The notes beneath the pieces were generated by a model, which saw nothing but the letters and a program-made list of their open reading frames with translations, was not told where the DNA came from and did no database searches. From Strongylocentrotus purpuratus (taxonomy: Eukaryota; Echinodermata; Echinoidea; Camarodonta; Strongylocentrotidae): a stretch of DNA of 64,000 nt. Position 1 is the stretch's first letter; every line of letters starts with the position of its first letter. This document shows positions 1 to 10,141 of this stretch, one piece after another. The stretch covers positions 1,435,001-1,499,000 of the forward strand of contig NW_022145526.1 of the NCBI RefSeq assembly GCF_000002235.5. Reading direction: 5' to 3'. The position numbers were made by a program, and so were the translations under genes.

Positions 1-529
1 AGCAGGTTGTGAGTTTCCCTTGACCCTATAGAAACCACTATGCCTCTCAAAGCAGTCAATATATCCTTATTATTACATCAAAGAAAGAGATGTGACGAAA
101 ATGGTAAAATTTGTCAAATTTGACTAGCAATAGCACTAAACGAAGAAGTAGAAAAAAAGGAGACGGCCAGTGTGATGTGTGCGGAATCTGCGGATCGTAG
201 TTTGATTTGAAATATACTATATTTTGTTATATAAACATAGGAAGACAATGACTGAATATTATATTAAAACGAGATTGGAAAAAAGTAATTTTACCAAAGA
301 GGGGGGGGGGGAACAGATGCGACGAATTTAGGAACAAGTCAAAGTACCAAACGAAGAAGAAGATGAAGAAGAAGAAGAAAAAGCCGAGATTGTGGGGAAA
401 TAATACAACCGATGACGCGAGAGGGCGACAGAACAGTCGTCAGAAAATAAATCCGCATTTGAAGAAAAATAAGGTGAATATACATATAGAATTGTGTTTG
501 ATTGTCTTTGCGTGATGTTTATTATATAC

Positions 530-850
530 TTCAAACTTTAGTTGTCGTTGGCTTGGTCCCAGTAACGTCATCACAGTCTCACTCGTTAATTCTTGTGTAG
601 CCTTACTTTGGGCCCTAGTGACTGCTGTTTTTTGTGTGGAGATTCTTCTTCTGAATCTTCTGAATGGAATCCGGACATCTTCTACTTCTATTCTGCTACT
701 TGTCAAAGCCTGTTCAGTATCTAGACAAGGGTGATGTAGAGTAAAGGAGGGGGTACCGGGGTAATCGACCATCTCCAGTTTTCGGCCGATCTGTTGGTAG
801 GTACGTCTGGACAATTTTTCAATTTTCAATTTGGGATCGTTTTTCACCAT
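530..850 (-). CDS. Possible first coding exon of an unknown minus-strand gene
   Basis: A minus-strand reading frame opens at an ATG (850-848) and runs 107 codons without a stop to a possible splice donor (GAA then GTATAT at 529-524). The frame stays open about 30 codons further before a stop. The peptide is basic and polar, rich in Arg, Lys, Thr and Ser, with an Arg-rich stretch (RFRRR) near its middle. It has no signal peptide, membrane segment or domain I recognise. Its base composition is richer in G and C than the surrounding DNA, which favours coding. A CpG-rich segment lies just upstream on the minus strand, where a promoter would be expected. The rest of the gene would lie beyond the left edge of the window. 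It could be a chance ORF. Confidence 0.35.
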
Positions 851-879
851 TTTTGTTGGATATTGGAATAAAAAAATGT

Positions 880-1000
880 AAACGCAGGATGGTGATACGG
901 CCCCAAACTGCGCACATTGCGAACAACCCACGTGTAGTGTATGCACGTCGCGCTCCGATTCGGGTACGTATACGTGGTACTGCCAGTTTTTTAAGCTGCT
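880..1000. promoter_or_regulatory. CpG-rich candidate bidirectional promoter
   Basis: This short stretch is unusually dense in CpG for the window. It contains an E-box (CACGTG at 929-934) and a TGCGCA core like an NRF1 half-site near 909. It lies between a possible minus-strand first exon and the plus-strand TRIM gene, whose 5' leader is spliced (acceptor at 1964). A shared promoter is an inference from position and composition only. Confidence 0.3.
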
Positions 1001-1189
1001 CGATTGGGCGATATGTTAAGTTGAGGGATTTTTTCAAAAATACTGTTTTTTGCTCTTAAGAATACTTTTTTTGTTGAAGAAGGTTGGCATCTCTGGTCTC
1101 GCAGCATAGGCTGAATTGTACAATTTTTTTTTTTTTAAATATCATTAAAAAATGGATTTAACAATACATAACAATCCTATATCTAGTAG

Positions 1190-1270
1190 ACTTATGGTTG
1201 CACCGTGTGAGAGAGGGGGAGGATTGGGGAGTCCTGAAGATGACTGTCTGTAATCTTTCTTTCGTTGTTG
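1190..1270 (+). repeat. Unclassified repeat, copy 1
   Basis: The segment around 1190-1270 (GTGTGAGAGAGG, then AGTCCTGAAGATGACT) is closely similar to 58490-58570. In the second copy the AGTCCTGAAAAGGACT block recurs in tandem. The family is not identified. Confidence 0.5.
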
Positions 1271-1352
1271 TTGTTGTGTTGTTGTTTTAGTCTTAAGGGC
1301 GTGTGTCATTCAATTATGTATATTTTCTTGAGAGTGTGTAGTAGTCTAGACA

Positions 1353-1650
1353 TCAGGAATTATGAATATGTCGTATACTTGTATGTCCTATCTGTGAAAT
1401 GTAAAAGTTAGCAATGTCCTATTATTCAAATTATGCAAGGAAACCTGTTTTAATACTTTTTAGACTTCACTGTCATACACTATTGAGTGACTGACTGACT
1501 TTTTTTTTTTTCTTTGGTAATAACATAATTACATAAAATGAGCTGTAAAGGTACATGAGCATTTGTCTACATCAATAACCCACTTCTTGTAAAGGCCATA
1601 ATTAAACTGATTGAATCTTTGTGACGCACAAAACACACAAGCATTCGGTA
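1353..1650 (+). repeat. P1-family TTAA element, internal fragment
   Basis: About 300 bp match the interior of the P1 repeat family, whose fuller copies are at 18812-19344, 36265-36795 and 51510-52040. Both ends are missing. At the right it stops abruptly against a SINE-like fragment. Confidence 0.65.
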
Positions 1651-1654
1651 TGAA

Positions 1655-1780
1655 TATTACCCATTCACTTCACATGGGTGAAATGTAGATTGATGTCTTG
1701 CCAAAGGACATTAGTGCTGCATCAGGCATTTGAACCCTGTACCTTGTGGTTCACATACCTGGGACTTACCCCCGATTCAC
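1655..1780 (-). repeat. S2 SINE-like fragment
   Basis: This block (TGTAGATTGATGTCTTGCC, GGACATTAGTGC, CATTTGAACCCTGTACC) matches the better preserved element at 59575-59845. It reads as the reverse complement of a tRNA-derived SINE head and body. Confidence 0.5.
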
Positions 1781-1984
1781 ACTGGATTCTTTCTTACATG
1801 GACTTCCAAACAAAAACATTCTTTTCTCTCTGATTTTATTGATTAAAAGACAACAATCAAGTAACGGTAGATACTTCAAAATAAGGTCAAGATCATAGTG
1901 CTAAGATTTGTTTCAATTCGTTCAGTGTTGGTATAATTTCTTTCTTTTTGGCGTGATCTAACAGGATTCGGTGGTACTACGCCA

Positions 1985-2620
1985 ATGGCTGAGAAGACTG
2001 AGGAAGAGAAAGCTCCATGCTCTCCAGAGAACCTGACGTGTCCACTATGTCTTGATATCTTCGACGAGGCAACAATCCTGACTTCATGCGGTCACACCTT
2101 CTGTCGGAAATGTCTCAAGAACTATGACCTGTCCCACCAGGACCTTGATCACATGATCTGTCCTCTCTGCAGGAATATCACCAAGTTGTCTGTGAACCGT
2201 GTCGATGATTTCCTCACCAATGTGACTGTCAACGGACTCGTAGACGAGTACCACGCCAAACGTGGAGGGATGGATGCTGTCCTTGAGATGCGTCCAAAAT
2301 GCACTGCATGCAAGTTTCAGCGAAATGCTGTCTCATTCTGCAGAACGTGTAATAACTACATGTGTGAAAAGTGTCTGGATTGTCATCAAAATCTTACAGT
2401 CGTCTTTGAAGGTCACGAGATTGTATCCATGCAGGATATCATCGATGGTAAGGTCAGCATTGGTCATCTATCTGAGAAGTGCTGCATCCACAAACAAGAG
2501 AAAAAAGATATGTTTTGTGAAGATTGTAAGGTCCACGTCTGTTTCAAGTGCGTGATCGTCGGTCATCAAAATCACAAAATCAAGAATCAGGCTGATTTCG
2601 AGCAGGAGTTACGGCTTAAG
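1985..2620 (+). CDS. TRIM gene coding exon 1
   Basis: This exon encodes residues 1-212: the RING finger and both B-boxes. It ends with the donor CTTAAG|GTAAAC. If the intron were retained, translation would stop nine codons later, at 2648-2650, giving a RING and B-box protein without the coiled coil. Confidence 0.93.
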
Positions 2621-4997
2621 GTAAACGTGGTTTCATTTAAGGTACCATAAGCGGGTAGTGGGTACCATATGCACCAGAAGCAGGGAGGGGAGGGGGCGCA
2701 CCCTTGCCAGAAATAACGTTTGACATCATTCATTTTGCAGTATAACCATTAAAAAGAGGTTCTAAAAAAACAAAGTGTCACCATTCAAAATTTCAAAATT
2801 CTCTCTCGATCGCTTTGCTCCCTCGTACATTAGTAAATGTTCCCTTTTCCTTTTCCATCAAAGCGAGGAGGATAATGATTTGTTCCCCTATCAAGGTGGC
2901 AGCTACATTATTGTCCCCCCCCCCCCCCCTTTACAAGACACAATTCTCTGTATATTGACTAATTTGAATAGTACTAACAAGATTTTAAAATGTAACATAC
3001 AGTGATATCATGTTCCAACAGGGATAAATCCTCTGTAGGGCCAGGCATTTTGGTTCAAGGCATGCCCACATACAGTAGATGACGTTTTTATGTTGGGGGT
3101 CTGGGCAAAATGCAATGAATTATTGATAATTTATTGCATTTTCTTTGTTTTTTTGTATTTGTGGGGGCGGCGACGTACCCTAGCCCCCCCCCCCCCCCCC
3201 CTTCGTACAGACATGATTCAGTGGCTAAGAATTTGCCTCGTTACTGTGAGGCCCCATGATCAAAACCGTGTCGATCAGCTATATTAGTGCCCTTTTGTGA
3301 GGCATTAATTCTCATGACTGTCAGTTATGACTTAAGGACGTGGGTCCCCTAGTTGATTAGCAAAGTAGCATACACATGCTTTAGCAGTCACGCAAAACAA
3401 ACACTCACAAATACTCACAAATTATTATTCAATAAAATCTGAGAGTGTATTCTATCTACATCTATAAGGAATAAATCATTGTCAAAATCATTCCATAAGT
3501 CGGGGTGAAAATAATTATTCCACCATTATGACCAACAGTGTATTACTAGCTCTGTGTATCTGATATTAATGAATTGATAGAAATGTACTTATTTGGTTTG
3601 TTTACTTTTTGTATGATACATGATGAAGGGTCGTGGTTCTATTTTTTGTGAAACATAAGACGCGCGCAAAATCAGGTTCCATGTAATTGGCATACATCTC
3701 AATCTACAACATGTTCTTTTCATTTCACTATTAGGTGAACGACCTAGTCCAGCGTTGTGCCACTAAGAAATCAGAACTGGAGAAGAACATTCAGAATGTG
3801 GAAGTACAACGCCATGAAATATACACTGCCGTGCAGAGACTCCTGGACGATATCAGTCTAGCCTACAGCATCAAGGCAAAAAAGCTTGAAGAAAATCATC
3901 GAAATCTCATCGAGAGCATCAATGCAGTAAAGCGGAGTTTCGATGACGACCTCAACGTCTTGAAATCCAACGATCGAAAGAGGATCAAGAGTATTTGTAG
4001 TTCAATAGCACTTGTAGATAATGACAGGCTAGGTCGTCTTGAGACAGACAGTCTGTCTGCTCATATCTTGCTCTGTGAGGAGCTGGATGCCATCTTGAAG
4101 AAGGCTACTGATCACACTTCTGCTGCAGCCATTACGATGAAAGCACAGAAGAAGAGGTTCAATCCTGCAGATGATACTCGTCTGGACATCGGGAGCATCT
4201 CAGAATCAGATCCCAAGTTGCAGGTCATTCAGTGTGTAGATCTACAGAGACGGATGTGGGGTATGACCCCATACTCTGATGCCAGTGTAGCTATCGGATA
4301 TGGTGATACACATGGTGTAGATATCATTGATTCAGCCGGTAAACATGAGCAGTATGCAAACATACCAAGTAACATGAAGTGTTGTGATCTTGTGTTTCAA
4401 AAAGACCGGTCGTTATGCGTATCGACGGGTGACATTGAAGCACACATATATTCTCCCAATGGATCCAGGAAATCAATCTTCCACACGCAAAAGCAACTCA
4501 GCTTATATTCTTTCATACTAAACAGAAGTCCATCAGATGAAATCCTCATCTCTAACACTGAGAATCAAGTCTATATCTATGACCCGACTGGATCCACTCT
4601 CAAACACACTATTCCAACAAAGCACAACAGGGTGAGGCAGGTTTCTTCTACCAGGTCGGGTTTGATCATCACAAGTACATGTTACGATCCAAGCATGGTG
4701 ACGGTCTATGACAGAGATGGGAATGCTGGTGAGTCTGTACGAGCTCCAGAGAATGTCTGCATGTTTGCTGCCGTGGATGAGCAGGACAGGGTGTATGTAG
4801 CGAGTTTTGATCGTGAGAATTGTAACGTGGTGATGAGGCTATATGACCTTGATGGTTTGAACCTGAAGGAGAGAGTTGAGTTCAATGTACTTAATCTGAA
4901 GCTTAGTCATACTCGGTGTTACTTGGTTTCCCTCTCCTCAAACATGCTCGCGTTTGCTTGTGACAAGAAGTTGTATTTCATCAAGGTATCACTGTAA
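1985..4997 (+). CDS. TRIM protein: RING, two B-boxes, coiled coil, propeller-like tail
   Basis: Two exons (1985-2620 and 3735-4997) join in phase 0 across a 1114-bp GT-AG intron and encode 632 residues. The N-terminus has a RING finger (Cys19, Cys22, Cys35, His37, Cys40, Cys43, Cys59, Cys62), B-box 1 (about 106-147) and B-box 2 (about 166-199). A charged helical region predicted as coiled coil follows (about 205-330). The last 270 residues contain repeated short strand patterns with Asp-Gly turns, as in a beta-propeller. I could not assign them to canonical NHL repeats. RING-type TRIM proteins are usually E3 ubiquitin ligases; the substrate cannot be read here. The 5' leader is spliced (acceptor ending at 1964, ATG 20 nt later). 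Family membership is sure; orthology to a named vertebrate TRIM is not. Confidence 0.93.
2621..3734 (+). other. TRIM intron
   Basis: It holds two poly-C runs (about 2927-2940 and 3184-3200) and one copy of the R1 repeat (3331-3512). I see no coding signal. Confidence 0.9.
3331..3512 (+). repeat. R1 repeat, copy 1 (TRIM intron)
   Basis: About 180 bp beginning CTTAAGGACGTGGGTCCCC and including CACATGCTTTAGCAGTCACG match 5531-5705 in the same orientation, with small indels. The two copies flank TRIM exon 2. Confidence 0.8.
3735..4997 (+). CDS. TRIM gene coding exon 2 (last)
   Basis: The acceptor CACTATTAG precedes GTG AAC GAC; the exon encodes residues 213-632 and ends at TAA. It carries the coiled coil and the propeller-like region. 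Having the whole C-terminal half in one long exon is common among TRIM genes. Confidence 0.93.
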   Translation: MNDLVQRCATKKSELEKNIQNVEVQRHEIYTAVQRLLDDISLAYSIKAKKLEENHRNLIESINAVKRSFDDDLNVLKSNDRKRIKSICSSIALVDNDRLGRLETDSLSAHILLCEELDAILKKATDHTSAAAITMKAQKKRFNPADDTRLDIGSISESDPKLQVIQCVDLQRRMWGMTPYSDASVAIGYGDTHGVDIIDSAGKHEQYANIPSNMKCCDLVFQKDRSLCVSTGDIEAHIYSPNGSRKSIFHTQKQLSLYSFILNRSPSDEILISNTENQVYIYDPTGSTLKHTIPTKHNRVRQVSSTRSGLIITSTCYDPSMVTVYDRDGNAGESVRAPENVCMFAAVDEQDRVYVASFDRENCNVVMRLYDLDGLNLKERVEFNVLNLKLSHTRCYLVSLSSNMLAFACDKKLYFIKVSL

Positions 4998-5530
4998 TCC
5001 ATGTTACATGGACCTATTACCATTATTGCTCGTGTGTATATACATGTACCTCTCTGTTCCAGCTCTACTCTAATATGGGTCTGTAATGTGTCATATTCTA
5101 TCATTTATTATGTGATAACAAAACGAACGAGAAGATTTCCATTCTCTCAATAGATTTTAGTTGTCTCTATACAGTTGACATTATCCAATATAATAACAAC
5201 GTCCCTCTATCAAAATGATATGTTTATGCGTAAAATATACAATAACTATATATTTTGTTGTGTAATTGTTTTCTCTTTGTAATATTAACAGATGGTTGTT
5301 ACTGCAAAATCAAAGAATAACAACGACTACAGACAAACTGTTGAAACTTTTTCGTCTTGGCTCATAGTTTTTTGCCATTTACTCAATGAGTGATTTTTGA
5401 CTTGGAATTTGGAATGTCTTCATCTGCATTTTATAACGGTAGATAGAGAATGGGGTAAGATAGGATTTCGGTTCTCATATAATATAGACATGTATGATAA
5501 TACCGAGAATGGGGTTACTGTCATTTATTA

Positions 5531-5705
5531 CTTAAGGGCGTAGGTCCCCTAGTTGATAAGCATATTAGCATACACATGCTTTAGCAGTCACGCAAATCAA
5601 ACACTGGCATATTGTCATTCAATAAAATCTGAGAATGTATACTATTATCTAGATCTATTAGGAATAAATCATTGTCAAAATAATTCCGTAAATTGGGGTA
5701 AAACA
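5531..5705 (+). repeat. R1 repeat, copy 2 (downstream of TRIM)
   Basis: Second copy of the R1 repeat, starting CTTAAGGGCGTAGGTCCCC. It lies about 530 bp after the TRIM stop codon, within the probable 3' UTR or just beyond it. Confidence 0.8.
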
Positions 5706-7108
5706 AAAATATTTCAATGTTGTGAGCGAGAGTGTAAGTTGGACTTAAACATTATGGAGACCCATTTGTAGTCTTTAAAAAATATATTTAAAAGCAAAAA
5801 TTCAAGTATTCAAGACTTTTCATAAATTCCACATCAAGAACTAATAATAATAATAAGAAGAAAAGAAAAATATGATTGGCTTGAATCAACATTTTATGCC
5901 TTCTAAAATAACTTTTACAAAATATTTCCAGACATGCAAACAGCTTTTCAAAATTGTTAAGTCCAACCAAGGGATAAGTTCAACTTAGGTCCTTTGTGAA
6001 ACACCCCCAGGTATTTAACATGTTTTTGTACATCGTTTTGTAAAGTACTTTTAATATGCACATGTCTTAAATGTCGTGTTTTGTATTTTTCCTCACATGT
6101 TTTTTTTTCTTTTATTAGAAAATAGTTAGAGTAAGTATGTATACGCTGTAATCCTAGCCTATAACTACATGTACATCATTTTGTTGTTTGCAGACCGTAT
6201 TGTTGATTGACACTGGAAGAGTCTGTTAATGGTTGACAGAGAAAGAGGGAGAGAAAGAGAGACATGGACGGACGGAAATAAAGGAAGAATGTCGGAGAAA
6301 GAGGGGATGAAAAACAAGTGAAGTTACCGTCCTATACTCTTCCAAATATAGTAATGAAAGCATATAAAACTTTTTGCTCTATCATCCAGGATTCTAAAAA
6401 TTAAAGTGGATCTCCAACATAATATATCTACCACTGAAAGCCTAAGTAAGTCACTCTCTATAGATAAAAAATTATGAATACAGCCAATAAGTTCAAAGGT
6501 GTTTTTACGCTCAGTGGAAAAACCCACTTTTATTTATAAATGCTCAAACTGCATGATATTGTCAGACGATCTACTCAAGTGTGGTTTTACCATTGTAACC
6601 ACGTTTGTATTCAAGGACACAATTGAAAGTTGACACAAGTGATCAGTTCTTTAAAACATTCATAATGTTCTTATTACTGGCCCGATTTGTTTTATACTTT
6701 CGCCATTTTTGTCTATCTTTTTTTTAGGTTTTCGTACAAATAAAACTTACTACAAGCGATGGGTTGCTCTTTTACATTCAAAGTTCGTATTTTGAAGTTT
6801 CCTCTTTGTTCTCTTTTTTCTTAACTTAGAAAAAAGTATACGCTGTAAATTAAATGTAGCCGATATAATACATTAATATTTTCATTTTTCTATTTCATAG
6901 TGAAAAATCTAGATTATACTTGTCTTATGTGATATTTGGATATGTAAAATAAATATCATTGTGTTGTTAATGTAAGCCTTAATGTGATGACATGTTAAAC
7001 GTTGTAGTCTGATTACCTTGTCAATTACTATAATAATTTTGTTGAATTATGAAACAATATGTCTTTTATGTATATTTTGTTATCTGTATTATATCTGCAT
7101 GTGAAACC

Positions 7109-7114
7109 AATAAA
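7109..7114 (+). terminator. Candidate poly(A) signal AATAAA
   Basis: The last clear AATAAA downstream of the TRIM gene, followed at once by a short CTCAA tandem run. If used, the 3' UTR would be about 2.1 kb. Earlier hexamers are equally possible. Confidence 0.25.
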
Positions 7115-7345
7115 CTCAACTCAACTCAACTCAACACAATATCCAAATTAAAATCTCTTAAAATTTCTTCCAACTCTCTTTGTCTCCTTGCCCGTCTCCT
7201 ATACTAGTCTTTCTCAAATCCATCACTCTGATGTACCCTTCACTTTCTATCTCTTTCTGATCTACTTTCTCCTCTATATTCTAACCATCTTTTCTCCACA
7301 TACATACCTCATGATTGTGAGGGTACACCTTTACCTCATCTATCC

Positions 7346-7594
7346 GTCTCTCTCTCTCTCTCTCTATCTCTCTCTTTCTCTCTTTCCAATCTTTCCTCGA
7401 TCTCAGAATCAGTGTTTAAGAAATGAGTGAAAGGTATTGGGTGTTGGTCAAAGATAGTTGTTTTACGAAAGGAAATTGTGTTGAATGCTTCTTCAATGCA
7501 TACATTTATCTTTTCAAAATTGACCACTGTAGTCAGATATACTCACAAACTCCCCCCCCCCCCCCCAAAAAAAAAAAAATAAATAAATAAATAA

Positions 7595-7646
<52 letters not shown>

Positions 7647-7660
7647 TTAAAAAATCAATC
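7346..7660. repeat. Simple-repeat cluster: CT run, poly-C/poly-A, TA run
   Basis: A CTCT run (about 7346-7385) is followed by poly-C, poly-A, AAAT units and a long alternating TA tract (about 7595-7647), ending in AATC units. No coding signal. Confidence 0.9.
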
Positions 7661-8856
7661 AATCAATCAATTGATCCTTGAGCGTGCGTACAGTACATGA
7701 ACTTCTGTTCTAATAACACAGACATTCGACCCCCGCCTTAAAATAAAAGGAAAATTCCTTGATTAGCTTTTGACACTTTACCAACGGTGTGTGAGAGATA
7801 TTTGTATAAAAGCAGTTCAACCGCAACAAATGAATAACTGAAGTCTGTAAAAGTTTGGAGGAAAGAAAATTAGCTGAACATCTTAATTTTTTTTTCTTCT
7901 ATATATAAGTTTACAGAAACAATCTGTGTTCACATCAGTTGCTCCAGTTAAAGAACTTAAGTTATAAACATTCGCACACTTTCTTGCTAGAAAAAGAGAG
8001 GTGAAGAAGAAAAAAGAAACCAGTGTGACATGCACTTTTAAATTGTCAAATAGTACACAAAGCGTAAATAATGCGCTAGTAAAATATGCATTTTGGGGGG
8101 AGGTAACAACTCATACGTTTCTCTTTTTCCTCGACCTATAGTAAGCTCTGCCTTTAAAGTCTGGTTGGAGGGATGATGATCAACACACAGAAACAGGACT
8201 TAAAAGGAAACACATCAATATATATATATACATGAATATAATATCCAAATAGCCCTAAATGTCATAAATACAGAATACACCATTGCTTTGCATTGGTTTC
8301 AAACTATTTCAAATGAAATAGAAAAATAGTTTTAAAAAATCTCATTTTCTTGCAAAGTATGATGATTATGATCGACACCTCAAACATTTAATTTCCCTAA
8401 TACTTGATATAATGTGCAACATAGCCTGTCTATTTTATATAGTCTCTATTTTATACATTATATTCAAGGTTAAATTTAGACTGAACCGGTTAAATTTACG
8501 CTTTACCGGCTACACTGCCCAATCATTAGTAAAAAAGTACATTTCCGTTATTTTTACATAGCTTTATATCAAAACACAAACTAATACAAATATTATCTCA
8601 AAAGCATTCCCCAATCTTTTGTTCAGTCATCAAGTCAATCAGATCATAATTATAGTATTGCCTCACCTAAACCATTGATTTATACATACAACCACACAAC
8701 TTCAACTTTATATACAATTCAATATATATTTCTTTACGCCACATAATAAATGGGGATAAAATAAATTACTTTAACACAACATTTCCTTTTGAAACAGAAT
8801 GTACATCCTGCACATCATCCCGGCAAAAAAACTTAAAGGTAAAGACCAGTTTTGAA
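7661..8856. other. AT-rich intergenic DNA, nothing recognised
   Basis: I see no open frame of coding quality, no RNA gene and no repeat copied elsewhere in the window. Confidence 0.6.
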
Positions 8857-9150
8857 AACACACCCCTCTCAAAAAAATGAAACCAGGAAGCTCTTACCAA
8901 TCCTGTGAAAGAATATGTTTTGACTAAACACCCCCCCCCCCTCTCAAAAAATGAAATGAAAGCTCTTATTACCAATCATGTGGAAGAATATGTTTTGACT
9001 AAACACCCCCCTGTCAAAAAAATGAAGCTCTTATTATTACCAATCATGTGAAAGAACTTCGACTAAACACCCCCTCTCAAAAAATGAAATGGAAACACTT
9101 GTTACCAATCATGTGAAAGAATACGTTTTGACTACCCCCCCCCCCCCCCC
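8857..9150 (+). repeat. Four-copy tandem repeat, about 70-75 bp unit
   Basis: Each unit contains TCAAAAAATGAA, ACCAATCATGTG, AAGAATATGTTTTGAC and a poly-C run. Units differ by small indels, mostly in the C run. Confidence 0.85.
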
Positions 9151-9499
9151 ACGTCAGCACAACAAATCTCCAAGGCCAATGAGAGGGGCATTGAGGCCAA
9201 TCAAAGGGGCATCCAAGTCCATGGCATCGGTGGCCTTGATTTAATTTAAGCCCTGATTTTCTATATTTCATCATTTGCTATATAGGCTCAAGAGATATAC
9301 CATAATCTCTTTGGTTCTACAGCTACAAGTCAAGTCAAGTAAAGGACATGATGGAAGTGCTCCATGACTGGTATAATTACATGTATGTTTCTTCTTCGTG
9401 GGTTATTGAAATAAATGTAAACTAAATTGGATTAACAGGGCATGGCCGACTATAGGTCGAATTAATGTTTATCTTGTTTGTCGCCCTCTCCAGCGCCAA

Positions 9500-9590
9500 G
9501 AGTAAATAAATATATTTTTCTGGCAGCCCAGTTCTTTAATAATTTTTGGATTTTGCTGTGGGTGTGACCCCTGAACAGGCTACAGACGAG
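9500..9590 (+). promoter_or_regulatory. Possible promoter and 5' leader exon of TGFBRAP1
   Basis: The first coding exon is preceded by a good splice acceptor (ending at 10028), so the leader is probably spliced. A plausible upstream donor is GACGAG|GTAATT at 9590/9591, with an AT-rich TATA-like word near 9507. The start of transcription is not visible. Confidence 0.25.
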
Positions 9591-10063
9591 GTAATTTTCA
9601 TTTTCCTAGAATACGTTATTCTTTAAATGTTATTTCTTATCAGTGCATGCTCACATAGAGATTATATTGGATATCTGATGCTGGTAATTCGACTTCTAAA
9701 TGTTGTCTTCGGTCCCATGTGTCTGATTTTGCGTCGCATGTAAGAGTGGGCGTATGACTATGATTCTAATTTGTTGATATGTTAATTGTTATGCATTGCA
9801 TTGGGACGTTGTCGACTTGGCGTTGGGATAGAAATATACGTGAGAGAGAAAAGATACTGGTTGGATATTTCTGCCGTTTTATGTGTGAACTCTATCATTT
9901 GGAGTCTATCTTGAAATTGAACAATTTTTAACAATTTGAATATGCAAACAGTTTTGTCTTTTCAGTTCAACCTCTGACAACTTCAGAATCATGAATGGTT
10001 TGAACTTTATTTTAACTTTTATTTTCAGAAAATTACCCCTACATTATTTACTGAAATATCAGG

Positions 10064-10141
10064 ATGAGTGTGAAAGCATTTGAACTGGTTCCTGCTGTAG
10101 AAAGGTTGAAGCTTCTTGGGGAGAGGACCAGCAAAACTTCA
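10064..10141 (+). CDS. TGFBRAP1: TGFBRAP1 coding exon 1
   Basis: Encodes residues 1-26, starting MSVKAFELVPAVER, which matches the human N-terminus (MMSIKAFTLVSAVER). The ATG lies 35 nt after a splice acceptor. Donor TTCA|GTAAGT, phase 0. Confidence 0.93.

Larger units (their letters stand above)
4998..7330 (+). other. TRIM downstream region, possible long 3' UTR
   Basis: AT-rich DNA without a credible reading frame. Poly(A)-signal hexamers occur near 6738, 6948 and 7109. The R1 copy at 5531-5705 is the only clear repeat. A pair of inverted words (AAGTTGGACTTAA near 5735 and TTAAGTCCAACCA near 5956) may mark a short element. Confidence 0.4.

Noticed and set aside
9077-9274. Trp/Pro-rich minus-strand frame
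   Set aside because: Part of it reads through the poly-C tandem repeat; the remainder is a short local GGCCAAT-type duplication.
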